64,000 nt of DNA from Chloroflexota bacterium. GTDB lineage: Bacteria > Chloroflexota > Limnocylindria > Limnocylindrales > CSP1-4. The stretch covers positions 124,001-188,000 of the forward strand of contig JADMIG010000001.1 of the NCBI GenBank assembly GCA_015478725.1. The letters run 5' to 3'. The position numbers were made by a program, and so were the translations under genes. The notes under the pieces were generated by a model. That model was given only the letters and a program-made list of their open reading frames with translations. It had not been told where the DNA came from and did not search any database. Below, in pieces: positions 28,898 through 37,491 of this stretch. The stretch's first letter is position 1. Each line of letters begins with the position of its first letter.

Positions 28898-29048
28898 GTG
28901 CCGGCTTGATTCTCCCCGGCCGGAGGCGCAGCATGGCAGCCACCTCCCTCCGACCGATCCCGTCGCGAGGGTTGCGCCGCTCACGTCTCGTTGCGCCGCT
29001 CCCGTCTCCGCGTTCCGTGACCGCGATCCGCGACAAGGAGGTCCGCTC

Positions 29049-29576
29049 GTGTCCGAACACATCGCCCTCGTCGTCAATGGGGAGCGTCGCGAGGCGGACG
29101 TCGAGCCGCGACGCCTCCTCGTCCAGTTCCTCCGCGAGGATCTCGGTCTCACCGGCACCCACGTCGGCTGCGACACGAGCCAGTGCGGCGCCTGCACGGT
29201 CCAGGTCGACGGCCAGGCGGTGAAGAGTTGCACGATGCTCGCCGTCCAGGCGGACGGCGCGACCATCACGACGATCGAGGGAATGGCGAACGGTGACGCT
29301 CTCCATCCGCTCCAGACCGCGTTCTGGGAGCAGCACGGCCTCCAGTGCGGTTTCTGCACGCCGGGCATGATCATGGCCGCCGCCGACCTCCTGGCGCGCG
29401 ATCCGGACCCCACGGACGACGAGATCCGGCACGCGATCCAGGGCAACATCTGTCGCTGCACCGGGTACCAGAACATCGTGGCGGCGATCCGGGCCGCCGG
29501 AGCCGCCGTCCAGGCGGGCGCGTCCATCACCCCCGGCGTCGCCCCCGCCGCGGCGACCGTCGCCGCCGGCCGCTGA
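29049..29576 (+). CDS. coxS: Molybdenum hydroxylase [2Fe-2S] subunit (CoxS, form II)
   Basis: A 175-residue iron-sulphur subunit. The plant-type cluster is bound by [10 protein letters not shown] plus a later Cys (VKSCTML). The second cluster is bound by QCGFCTPGM and [10 protein letters not shown]. It passes electrons from the Mo centre to the FAD subunit. GTG 29049 is preceded by AAGGAGG with 7-nt spacing. It is the first gene in the S-L-M order typical of form II clusters. The C-terminal ~20 residues are Ala/Pro rich. Confidence 0.93.
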   Translation: MSEHIALVVNGERREADVEPRRLLVQFLREDLGLTGTHVGCDTSQCGACTVQVDGQAVKSCTMLAVQADGATITTIEGMANGDALHPLQTAFWEQHGLQCGFCTPGMIMAAADLLARDPDPTDDEIRHAIQGNICRCTGYQNIVAAIRAAGAAVQAGASITPGVAPAAATVAAGR

Positions 29577-29592
29577 GCGAGGAGACGAAACG

Positions 29593-31995
29593 ATGGCCAC
29601 TGACGTCCTCGGCGCTCCGATCAAGCGGGTCGAGGATCCGCGCTTCATCACCGGCAAGGGTCGCTACGTCGACGACATCGTCCTCCAGGGCATGGTCCAC
29701 GCGGCGATCCTCCGCAGCCCGTACGCCCACGCGAACATCCGCTCGATCGACACCGCGGCGGCGAAGGCGATGCCCGGCGTCCTCGCCGTCATCGTGGGGG
29801 CGGACATCCCGTACAACCCCCTCCCGATGGCCTGGCCGGCCGGTGGCGTCGCGGGGATCCGCAACAACATCAACACCCCGCGGGTCCTCGCGACGGACAG
29901 CGTCAAGTGGACCGGCGAGGGCGTCGCCGCGGTCATCGCCGAGACGCCCGAGCAGGCGTTCGACGCGCTCGAGACGATCACGGTCGACTGGGAGCCCCTG
30001 CCGACGGTCGTCGACGCCGAGGCGGCGACGAAGCCCGGCGCGCCGCAGCTCCACGAGAACGCGCCGAACAACGTCGTCTTCGAATGGACCGTCGGCGACA
30101 AGGCCGGCACGGACGCGGCGTTCGATGCCGCCCCTGTCGTCGTCCGCCAGCGGGTCGTGAACCAGCGCCTCATCCCGAACCCGATGGAGGTGCGGGGCGA
30201 CATCGGCTGGTACAACCCGGGCACCGAGGAATACACGATCTGGATGTCGAGCCAGACGCCGCACATCCAGCGTCTGCTCCTCGCGGCGTTCGTCACCGGT
30301 GTCCCCGAGCACAAGGTCCGCTGCATCAGCCCGGATGTCGGCGGTGCCTTCGGGACGAAGATCTTCTGCTACGCGGACATGGCGCTCGTCATGTTCGCCT
30401 CGAAGCTCATCGGCGGCCGGCCGGTCAAGTGGATCGAATCGCGCCGCGAGAGCTACGGCAGCACGATCCACGGCCGCGACCACATCTCGTACCTCGAGAT
30501 CGCCGGCGACCGCGATGGGACGGTCAGCGGGTTGCGCGTCAAGACATTCGCCAACCTCGGCGGTCGCCTCTCGACGATCGGGCCGGGCATCCCGACGACG
30601 CTGTACGGCCGCGTTCTCTCGGGCTGCTACAGGATCCCGAACGTCTGGTGCGAGGTGACCGGCGTCTATACGAACACCACCTTCGTCGACGCCTACCGCG
30701 GCGCCGGCCGACCGGAGGCGACGTACATCATCGAACGGGCGATGGATCTCTTCGCCGATGAGATCGGGATGGATCCGGCGGAAGTCCGGCGCCGGAACTT
30801 CATCGCCCCGGACGCCTTCCCGTACGACAATCCCTCGGGCCTGGGCACGGCGTCGAACGGCGAGAAGATCTTCATCGATTCGGGGAATTACGAACCGGCC
30901 CTCGACAAGGCCCTCGCGATCGTCGGGTATGGCGGCATGGCCACGGCGAAGACCGCCGCCCGGGCTCGCGGCAAGTTCCTCGGCGTCGGCCTCTCGACGT
31001 ACATCGAGGTCTGCGGCGTCGCCCCCTCGAAGTGGATCGGAGCGGTGGGCGAGGGCTGGGGCGCGGCGATGTGGGAATCGGCGAACCTCAAGGTCCACCT
31101 GACCGGGAAGGTCATCCTCACGATGGGCACGAGCCCGCAGGGCCAGGGCCACGAGACGACGTACAGCCAGATCGTCGCCCACGAGCTCGGCATCCCGATG
31201 GAGGACGTCGTCGTCCTGCATTCGGACACCCAGGGCACGCCGTTCGGCTATGGCTCGTACGGCAGCCGGACGTCGTCGGTCGGCGGTACGGCCGCGGTGA
31301 AGGCGGCGGCCAAGGTCCGCGAGAAGGCCCGCCGTTATGCGGCCCACATGCTCGAGGCATCGGTCGACGACATCGAAGTCATCGGCGCCGAATATCGGAT
31401 CAAGGGCTCGCCGGAGAAGAAGAAGACGCTCCAGGAGATTGCCTTCGCCCTCGACCTCGGCTTCAGCCTCCCGGATGGCATGGAGCCGTATCTCGATGAG
31501 ACCGTGTATCACGACACCCCGAACTGCACGTGGCCCTTCGGGACCCACGTCGCCGTGGTCGAGATCGACGAGGAGACCGGGGTCGTCGACCTCATCCGCT
31601 ACGTGGCGGTGGACGACGTCGGAAAGAAGATCAATCCGCTCATCGTGGACGGCCAGCTGCACGGCGGGATCGCCCAGGGGGTCGGCCAGGCGCTCTGGGA
31701 AGGTGCGATCTACGGCGAGGACGGGCAGCTGCTGACCGGCTCGCTCCTCGACTATGCCCTGCCGCGCGCTGCCTGGCTGCCCAACCTCGAGCTCGGCGAG
31801 ACCGTCACCCCGTCACCGGTCAATCCGCTTGGCGTCAAGGGGGTCGGTGAGGCGGGTGCGATCGCCAGCACCGCCGCCGTCGCGAACGCGGTCGTCGACG
31901 CGCTGTCGCCGCTCGGCATCCGCCATCTCGACATGCCGTTCACGGCGCAGACCGTCTGGCGTGCCATCCAGTCCGCGAAAGGAGGCCAGGCGTGA
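29593..31995 (+). CDS. Molybdenum hydroxylase large subunit, form II CoxL-like
   Basis: An 800-residue molybdopterin-binding subunit of the xanthine oxidase family. Its active-site loop reads AYRGAGR at residues 367-373, the form II marker, not the AYxCSFR of true CO dehydrogenases, so there is no Cys to bind copper. The conserved catalytic Glu is at about 753 in GVGEAGAI. Other cofactor-binding marks are VGGAFGTK and [11 protein letters not shown]. Form II enzymes are of uncertain substrate; CO oxidation at low affinity or an organic N-heterocycle or aldehyde are possibilities. The start codon is ATG 29593. Confidence 0.92.
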   Translation: MATDVLGAPIKRVEDPRFITGKGRYVDDIVLQGMVHAAILRSPYAHANIRSIDTAAAKAMPGVLAVIVGADIPYNPLPMAWPAGGVAGIRNNINTPRVLATDSVKWTGEGVAAVIAETPEQAFDALETITVDWEPLPTVVDAEAATKPGAPQLHENAPNNVVFEWTVGDKAGTDAAFDAAPVVVRQRVVNQRLIPNPMEVRGDIGWYNPGTEEYTIWMSSQTPHIQRLLLAAFVTGVPEHKVRCISPDVGGAFGTKIFCYADMALVMFASKLIGGRPVKWIESRRESYGSTIHGRDHISYLEIAGDRDGTVSGLRVKTFANLGGRLSTIGPGIPTTLYGRVLSGCYRIPNVWCEVTGVYTNTTFVDAYRGAGRPEATYIIERAMDLFADEIGMDPAEVRRRNFIAPDAFPYDNPSGLGTASNGEKIFIDSGNYEPALDKALAIVGYGGMATAKTAARARGKFLGVGLSTYIEVCGVAPSKWIGAVGEGWGAAMWESANLKVHLTGKVILTMGTSPQGQGHETTYSQIVAHELGIPMEDVVVLHSDTQGTPFGYGSYGSRTSSVGGTAAVKAAAKVREKARRYAAHMLEASVDDIEVIGAEYRIKGSPEKKKTLQEIAFALDLGFSLPDGMEPYLDETVYHDTPNCTWPFGTHVAVVEIDEETGVVDLIRYVAVDDVGKKINPLIVDGQLHGGIAQGVGQALWEGAIYGEDGQLLTGSLLDYALPRAAWLPNLELGETVTPSPVNPLGVKGVGEAGAIASTAAVANAVVDALSPLGIRHLDMPFTAQTVWRAIQSAKGGQA

Positions 31996-32852
31996 TCCCC
32001 GCACCGTTCGCCTACGACCGGCCGGCGAGCCTTGTCGAGGCCCTGGCGGCCATCCATGCCGACCCCGACGCGAAGGTGATCGCCGGCGGCCAGAGCCTCC
32101 TGCCGCTCCTCAAGCTCCGGCTCGCCGCAACGAGTCGGCTCGTCGACATCGGTGGCCTCGACGAGCTGCGGGGGATCGCCCGGGCCGCCGACGGCGGGCT
32201 GCGGATCGGCGCCCTCACGACGTACCGCGAGCTCCTCGACGACGCCTCGACGCGGGTCTACCGCTGCCTCGCCGAGGCCGTCACCGACATCGGCGACGTC
32301 CAGGTCCGGAACCGCGGGACGATCGGCGGTTCCGTCGCGCACGCGGATCCCGCCTCGGACATGCCGGCCGTCCTGCTCGCCCTCGGCGCGACATTCGTCG
32401 CACGGTCGGCTGGCGGGGAGCGTCGGATCGCCGCCGAGGACTTCTTCCGGGGCGCGTTCGAGACGGCCCTCAAGGCGGGTGAGATCCTCACCGCGGTCGA
32501 GTTGCCGGCCGCGTCCGGGTCGATCGGATCCGCCTACCGCAAGCTCGCCCAGCCGGCCTCCGGCTACTCGATCGTCGGGGTCGCCGCGGTCGTCGGGCGG
32601 AGCGGCGCCGCGATCTCGCTCGCCCGGATCGGCGTCACCGGTGTCGGGGGCGTCGCGTACCGGGCGTCGGCGGTCGAGGCGGCACTCGCCGGTTCGGACG
32701 GATCGCCAGCGGCGATCGCGGCAGCGGTGACCCACGCCTCGGACGGGCGCACCGTCGCGGCCGATATCCACGCCGATCGGGCGTACCGGACCGAGATGGC
32801 CCGGGTCTACGTCCGGCGCGCCATCGAGGGTGCGCTCGCCGCGCTCGGATGA
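31992..32852 (+). CDS. coxM: Molybdenum hydroxylase FAD subunit (CoxM, form II)
   Basis: A 286-residue flavoprotein with the FAD-binding signatures [15 protein letters not shown] near 32-46 and TIGGSVAHADPASDMPAV near 108-125, and a complete C-terminal domain ending in the usual helical tail YRTEMARVYVRRAIEGAL. GTG 31992 overlaps the CoxL stop (GTGA). It accepts electrons from CoxS and passes them to the respiratory chain. It is the intact reference for the shortened CoxM portion of the fusion at 39.1 kb. Confidence 0.93.
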   Translation: MIPAPFAYDRPASLVEALAAIHADPDAKVIAGGQSLLPLLKLRLAATSRLVDIGGLDELRGIARAADGGLRIGALTTYRELLDDASTRVYRCLAEAVTDIGDVQVRNRGTIGGSVAHADPASDMPAVLLALGATFVARSAGGERRIAAEDFFRGAFETALKAGEILTAVELPAASGSIGSAYRKLAQPASGYSIVGVAAVVGRSGAAISLARIGVTGVGGVAYRASAVEAALAGSDGSPAAIAAAVTHASDGRTVAADIHADRAYRTEMARVYVRRAIEGALAALG

Positions 32853-32917
32853 GCGGTCCGTCCCCGGCGGTCACCATCCGTCCGGTGGACGTCGACGCCG
32901 TCCTGGTCGCCGGATAG
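32849..32917 (+). pseudogene. 5' segment of the molybdopterin-binding gene, cut by in-frame TAG
   Basis: ATG 32849 overlaps the coxM stop (ATGA), the normal coupling seen throughout this operon, and encodes SGPSPAVTIRPVDVDAVLVAG before TAG at 32915-32917. The frame then continues as HVRLARLRVGSDGPTLADL without interruption. The 22 residues join naturally to the downstream protein, so the TAG looks like a nonsense change (for example from a Tyr codon) or a readthrough site. Confidence 0.5.
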
Positions 32918-32920
32918 CAC

Positions 32921-33967
32921 GTGCGGCTCGCGCGCCTTCGCGTCGGCTCGGACGGCCCGACACTCGCGGACCTCGTCGGCGCCGTCCTCGCGGCGGACTT
33001 CCGCGTCGGCGACGAACGCTGGTCGAAGGGGCGCCGCCTCACCGACCACGATCTGGCACGCCTCTCGGGCTCTGCCATCCTGCCGCCCGACGGACTCGCA
33101 CTCCTCGTCCCGGAGCCGGGCGACCTGCACGAGGACGAGGCGGCGAACCGGCTCGCCGCATCGATCGCGGGACCCGGTCTCGTCCTCCGTGGCCCGGTCG
33201 AGAGCCGGGTCGACCTCGTCGCCGCCCATGCCGGGGTCGTGCGCATCCGCGTCGCGGCGCTCGAGCGGCTCGATCGGATCGACCCTCTCGAGGTGTTTAC
33301 GATCTTCGACGGCCAGATCGTCGCGCCGGGCGAGCTCGTCGCGAGTGTCAAGGTCGCGCCCCAGCTCGTCCCGGAGGCCACGGTCGTCGCCGGCGAGGCG
33401 GTCGCCCGCCGCCGCGGTCCGATCGTCCGGATCGAGGCGTTCCGTCCGACCCGCGTGGGGGTCATCGTGAAAGAGTCCGTCCACGGTCCGGCCCGGGAAC
33501 GGTTCGAGGCGAGCGTCCGGGCGAAGATGGACGGTCTCGGCTCCACGATCGTCGCGATCCTCTATGTCGCGGACGCCGCCGTCGCGGTCGCCGACGCGCT
33601 GCGGAGGGTGCGGCGTGCCCAGGCCGGCCTGATCCTCACCGCCGGCGCCCGGAGCATGGACCCGTCGGACCCATGCTTCGTCGCGATCGAGGCGCTTGGC
33701 GGGCGGGTCATCCGGCGGGGTGTTCCCGCGCACCCGGGCTCGATGCTCTGGCTCGCCCGGCTCGGGCGGACGCCGATCCTCGGGCTGCCGACCTGCGGCG
33801 CCTACTCGAAGGCGACGGCGGCGGACCTGCTCCTGCCGTGGCTCATCGCCGGTGCGCCGGCCTCGCGGGCCACGATCGCCCGACTCGGCCATGGCGGGAT
33901 CCTCGGCCGGGCGATGCGCTTTCGGTTCCCCGCGTACGCTCGCGAGCTCGAGGCTCCGGAGGGCTGA
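32921..33967 (+). CDS. Molybdopterin-binding (MoeA/MogA-like) protein
   Basis: A 348-residue protein from GTG 32921, which lies 3 nt after an in-frame amber codon; the original product probably began at ATG 32849. The N-terminal half resembles MoeA domain III/IV linker segments (PPDGLALLVPEPGDLHEDEA). The C-terminal half is a molybdopterin-binding fold (FRPTRVGVIVKESVHGPARE, ILTAGARSMDPSDPCFVAIE, GLPTCGAYSKATAADLLLPW). It should process or hold the molybdopterin cofactor for the neighbouring hydroxylases. Reinitiation at the GTG right after the TAG would give near-normal protein. Confidence 0.75.
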   Translation: MRLARLRVGSDGPTLADLVGAVLAADFRVGDERWSKGRRLTDHDLARLSGSAILPPDGLALLVPEPGDLHEDEAANRLAASIAGPGLVLRGPVESRVDLVAAHAGVVRIRVAALERLDRIDPLEVFTIFDGQIVAPGELVASVKVAPQLVPEATVVAGEAVARRRGPIVRIEAFRPTRVGVIVKESVHGPARERFEASVRAKMDGLGSTIVAILYVADAAVAVADALRRVRRAQAGLILTAGARSMDPSDPCFVAIEALGGRVIRRGVPAHPGSMLWLARLGRTPILGLPTCGAYSKATAADLLLPWLIAGAPASRATIARLGHGGILGRAMRFRFPAYARELEAPEG

Positions 33968-33996
33968 TCGCGGACGCTCGACGGAGCGGAACGCCG

Positions 33997-34002
33997 TAGA
34001 CT
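33997..34002 (+). promoter_or_regulatory. -10 box TAGACT, leaderless start of coxD
   Basis: TAGACT ends 7 nt before GTG 34010. No Shine-Dalgarno is present. It indicates a second transcription start inside the cox locus, driving the coxD-coxE-xdhC-mocA block. Confidence 0.5.
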
Positions 34003-34009
34003 CCGAGGC

Positions 34010-34960
34010 GTGACCGACCGATCGCGATTCGCCCCCGATCCGACGCCCGACCCCGGCGCGCCGACCGTCGGTGTCGAGGCGCACTCCATCGACGGACTCA
34101 TCGCCGCGTTCCGCGAGCACGACTATCTGTGCGATCGGGCCCTGGCGACCGCGGTCTTCCTCGGTCTCGAGCTCGGTCGCCCACTGCTCCTCGAGGGCGA
34201 GGCGGGCGTCGGCAAGACGGAGCTCGCGAAGGTCCTCGCGGCGACCCTCGGTGCGCGGCTCATCCGGCTCCAGTGCTACGAGGGCCTCGACGTCGCGAGT
34301 GCAGTCTACGAATGGAACTATCCGCGCCAGATGCTCGAGATCCGGCTCCGCGAGGCCCGCGGCGACATCGGCGACGGGCGCGACATCTTCGGCCCCGAGT
34401 TCCTCATCCGGCGGCCGCTCCTGCAGGCCCTCGAAACCCATGACGGGGTGCCGCCGGTCCTCCTCATCGACGAGATCGATCGGGCGGACGAGGAGTTCGA
34501 GGCCTATCTGCTCGAGATCCTCTCCGACTTCCAGATCACCGTCCCGGAGCTCGGCACGATCCGGGCCGAGCACCCGCCGCGGGTCATCCTCACCTCGAAC
34601 CGGACCCGCGAGGTCCACGACGCCCTCAAGCGCCGCTGCCTGTATCACTGGATCGACTATCCGTCACGCGAGCGCGAGCTGGCGATCGTCCTCGCCCGTG
34701 TCCCGCAGGCGCCCGAGCGACTCGCCGCCGAAGTCGTCGCCTTCGTCCATCGCCTGCGGGCGACCGACCTCACGAAGGTCCCAGGGGTCGCCGAGACGCT
34801 CGACTGGGCGGCGGCGCTCCTCGCCCTCGGTGCGCGCGAGCTCCGGCCGGCGCTCGTCGACGAGACGCTCGGCGTGGTTCTCAAGTACGAGGAGGATGTC
34901 CGGCGCGTCCGCGGCGGGGTCGCGGCCGCCTACCTCGAGGACGTCGCGGCCGGTGCCTGA
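34010..34960 (+). CDS. coxD: CoxD-like MoxR family AAA+ ATPase
   Basis: A 316-residue AAA+ protein of the MoxR group: Walker A EGEAGVGKTELAK near 62-74, Walker B VLLIDEIDRADEEFEAYLLE near 146-165, and sensor 1 RVILTSNRTREV. In Afipia (Oligotropha), CoxD is a chaperone needed to build the CuSMo active site together with CoxE. It overlaps coxE by 8 bp. Here it sits beside form II genes but 5 kb before the form I enzyme, the one expected to need Cu-S insertion. Confidence 0.9.
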   Translation: MTDRSRFAPDPTPDPGAPTVGVEAHSIDGLIAAFREHDYLCDRALATAVFLGLELGRPLLLEGEAGVGKTELAKVLAATLGARLIRLQCYEGLDVASAVYEWNYPRQMLEIRLREARGDIGDGRDIFGPEFLIRRPLLQALETHDGVPPVLLIDEIDRADEEFEAYLLEILSDFQITVPELGTIRAEHPPRVILTSNRTREVHDALKRRCLYHWIDYPSRERELAIVLARVPQAPERLAAEVVAFVHRLRATDLTKVPGVAETLDWAAALLALGARELRPALVDETLGVVLKYEEDVRRVRGGVAAAYLEDVAAGA

Positions 34961-36383
34961 CCCCACGCCGATCGCCGGGCGACAGCCCCCTGTCGAGGTC
35001 GACGGGGACCGCCTGCTCCGCGAGGCGGTCGTGTTCGGGAGGGTCCTCCGGGCGAACGGGCTGTCCGTCGATCTCGGCGCGGCGATCGACTTCGTCCGCG
35101 CGCTCACCCTCGTCGACATCGGCGACCGCGAGGAGGTGAGGTCCGCCGGAGCGGCGGTCTTCGTCCGGAGCCGCGACGAGCGGCTGCCGTACGACGTGGC
35201 GTTCGAGCGGTTCTGGCGCCGCCGTGGCACGCCGCTGCCCGGGCAGCCGCCACCGCTGACGATGCCGTCGCCGGATGTCGCCGACGCGGAGGAGGGGACG
35301 GAGGAGGGGAGCCTCGAGCGCCCGGCGGACCGGGATCGCCTCGCCCGGGCCATCGGCGAGCCGACGCCGAGTTCGGAGGATGGTGAGGATGGCGAGCCGC
35401 CGGACGCCTTCGTCGTCGCGCCGGACGCGTACTCCGCGTCCGAGGTCCTCCGCCACCGCGAATTCGACCGGATGACGGCAGACGAACTCCGGGATGCGGA
35501 GCGGCTCATCGACCTCCTCACCCCGCGACTCGAGACGCGGCGGACGCGACGCCACGAACTCCACCACCGTGGCAGGCGGCTCGCGCCCCGGGCGATGCTA
35601 CGGCGGAACCTCGGGACCGGCGGCGAGGCCCTCGAATGGGTCTGGAGCCGCCCCACGCGGCGGCCCCGCCCGATCGTCGTGATCTGCGACATCAGCGGCT
35701 CGATGGAACGCCAGTCGCGCCTCCTCCTCCGCTTCGTCCAGGCGCTCGCCGCCTCGAACCGGGTCCGGACGGAGTCGTTCGTCTTCGGGACGCGCCTCAC
35801 CCGCGTGACGCGGCTCCTTCGCGAGCGCGACCGCGACGCGGCGCTCCGCCGAGTGGCCGAAAGCGTGACGGACTGGGCCGGCGGGACGCGGATCGGCGAC
35901 AGCTTCCGCGAGTTCAACCTCCGCTGGGCGCGCCGGGTCCTCCGCTCGAGCGGCGTCGTCATCGTCATCTCGGATGGCTGGGATCGCGGCGATCCGGCGC
36001 TGGTGGCGACCGAGACGGCCCGCCTCCAGCGGAACTGCCATCGCCTGATCTGGCTCAACCCGCTCGCGGGCACGGACGGCTACGAGCCGCTCGCGGCGGG
36101 GATGAAGGCGGCCTATCCATTCACGGACGACTTCGTCGCGGCCGGGACCCTCGAGAGCCTCGAACGGCTCGGCGCGCTCCTCGCCGATGGCGGCGCAGCC
36201 GGGACGCGGTCGGCGGGACGCCCCCGCCCTGTCGGCGTCGGGGGGCGCGCGAGTGCCGGCGGCGGGTCCGCGGCCAGGCGACCTCCGTCCGTGCGGTTCA
36301 CGGCTCCGCCGAGGCTCGTCGCCGCCCATCCGGCGGACCCCGCCGCGGCCCGACCACTCGCCGAGGAGGTGCGCGGTGCGTGA
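34953..36383 (+). CDS. coxE: CoxE-like VWA domain protein
   Basis: A 476-residue protein with an N-terminal helical domain, an acidic Pro-rich middle (about 95-170), and a C-terminal von Willebrand A domain with an intact MIDAS: DISGSM at 246-251, then TDWAGGTRIGDSF and VIVISDGWDRGD. VWA partners work with MoxR ATPases; CoxE is required for active-site copper insertion in CO dehydrogenase. GTG 34953 overlaps the coxD end, so no gap is left. The C-terminal tail of ~60 residues is Gly/Pro/Arg rich. Confidence 0.88.
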   Translation: MPDPTPIAGRQPPVEVDGDRLLREAVVFGRVLRANGLSVDLGAAIDFVRALTLVDIGDREEVRSAGAAVFVRSRDERLPYDVAFERFWRRRGTPLPGQPPPLTMPSPDVADAEEGTEEGSLERPADRDRLARAIGEPTPSSEDGEDGEPPDAFVVAPDAYSASEVLRHREFDRMTADELRDAERLIDLLTPRLETRRTRRHELHHRGRRLAPRAMLRRNLGTGGEALEWVWSRPTRRPRPIVVICDISGSMERQSRLLLRFVQALAASNRVRTESFVFGTRLTRVTRLLRERDRDAALRRVAESVTDWAGGTRIGDSFREFNLRWARRVLRSSGVVIVISDGWDRGDPALVATETARLQRNCHRLIWLNPLAGTDGYEPLAAGMKAAYPFTDDFVAAGTLESLERLGALLADGGAAGTRSAGRPRPVGVGGRASAGGGSAARRPPSVRFTAPPRLVAAHPADPAAARPLAEEVRGA

Positions 36384-37491
36384 GCTCGCCGGGACGCTCC
36401 GGGCATGGCAGGCGGAGGGGATCGAGGTCGGTCGTGCGGTCGTCATCCGGACATTCGGCTCGGCGCCTCGACCCGAGGGTGCGGTCCTCCTCGCGGCGGC
36501 GGATGGGCGGCTCGCCGGGTCGGTGAGCGGCGGGTGCGTCGAGGGCGCGGCGTACGAGGAGATCGTGCGGGCCCGACGGGACGGGTGTGCCCGGGTCATC
36601 CGCTACGGCATCAGTGACGAGCAGGCGTGGGACGTCGGCCTGGCCTGCGGCGGCACGATCGACGTCCTCGTCGAGCCGGCAGTCGCGGAAGCCGTCGCAG
36701 CCGCTGCCGCCGCCACGGAACGCGGCGTGGCGATCGTGACGCGGCTGCCGGCGGATGCGCCCGCAGCCGAGTTCGGACCTCACGAGCCCGGAACTGGGTC
36801 GCCGCAGGCTCCGCCGCTCGTCGTCCACGACGACGGACGGGTCGCCGATGCCGCCGGCGGTCCAGCCTCCACGGGCGACACGCTCGTCGACGCGGAGCTC
36901 GTCCGCGCGGCGCTCGCCGCGCTCGCCATCGGGACCTCGCGGACTGCGGTGCTCGGCGATGCCCAGTATTTCATCGAGGCGTTCCCGGTCCGGCCGCGGC
37001 TCGTCATCGTCGGTGCGGTCCAGGTGGCGATCCCGCTCGTCCGCATGGCGCGCGAGCTGGGGTTCGAGACGGTGGTCGTGGACGGGCGACCCGCCTTCGC
37101 GACCAGGGAGCGGTTCCCCGACGCGGACCGCCTCGTCGTCGGGTGGCCGGACGAGGTCGCTGACGAGATCGGCCTCGGGCCGCCGGATGCCGTCGCCGTC
37201 CTCAGCCATGACGTGAAGTTCGACGAGCCGGCCATCGTCGAGGCGCTCCGTCGCGGTTGCCGGTACGTCGGCGCGGTCGGGTCGCGGCGGACGCAGGCGG
37301 ACCGGCGCGAGCGGCTCCGTGCCATGGGCGTGGCGGACGACGCCCTCGCCCGTCTCCACGGGCCGATCGGCCTCGACCTCGGCGGCCGCGCACCGGCGGA
37401 GGTGGCTCTCGCGATCCTCGCCGAGATCGTCGCCGCGCGTCATGGCGGGAGCGGTGCGCCGATGGTGGAGCGAGCATCGGTGACGGCGTGA
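36376..37491 (+). CDS. XdhC/CoxI-family molybdenum hydroxylase maturation protein
   Basis: A 371-residue protein with an XdhC N-terminal domain (AVVIRTFGSAPRPEGAVLLA, LAGSVSGGCVEGAAYEEI, ACGGTIDVLVEP) and an XdhC Rossmann domain (PRLVIVGAVQVAIPLVRMAR, YVGAVGSRRTQADRRERL). XdhC proteins bind Mo cofactor and support its sulphuration and insertion. GTG 36376 has GAGGAGG 6 nt upstream and overlaps the coxE stop. It probably serves both hydroxylase clusters; a second XdhC lies at 42.8 kb. Confidence 0.9.
   Translation: MRELAGTLRAWQAEGIEVGRAVVIRTFGSAPRPEGAVLLAAADGRLAGSVSGGCVEGAAYEEIVRARRDGCARVIRYGISDEQAWDVGLACGGTIDVLVEPAVAEAVAAAAAATERGVAIVTRLPADAPAAEFGPHEPGTGSPQAPPLVVHDDGRVADAAGGPASTGDTLVDAELVRAALAALAIGTSRTAVLGDAQYFIEAFPVRPRLVIVGAVQVAIPLVRMARELGFETVVVDGRPAFATRERFPDADRLVVGWPDEVADEIGLGPPDAVAVLSHDVKFDEPAIVEALRRGCRYVGAVGSRRTQADRRERLRAMGVADDALARLHGPIGLDLGGRAPAEVALAILAEIVAARHGGSGAPMVERASVTA

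Noticed and set aside
29593-31995. Calling the first large subunit a CO dehydrogenase
   Set aside because: The active-site loop is AYRGAGR (form II) with no copper-binding Cys, so the substrate is not established; only the second copy has AYRCSFR.
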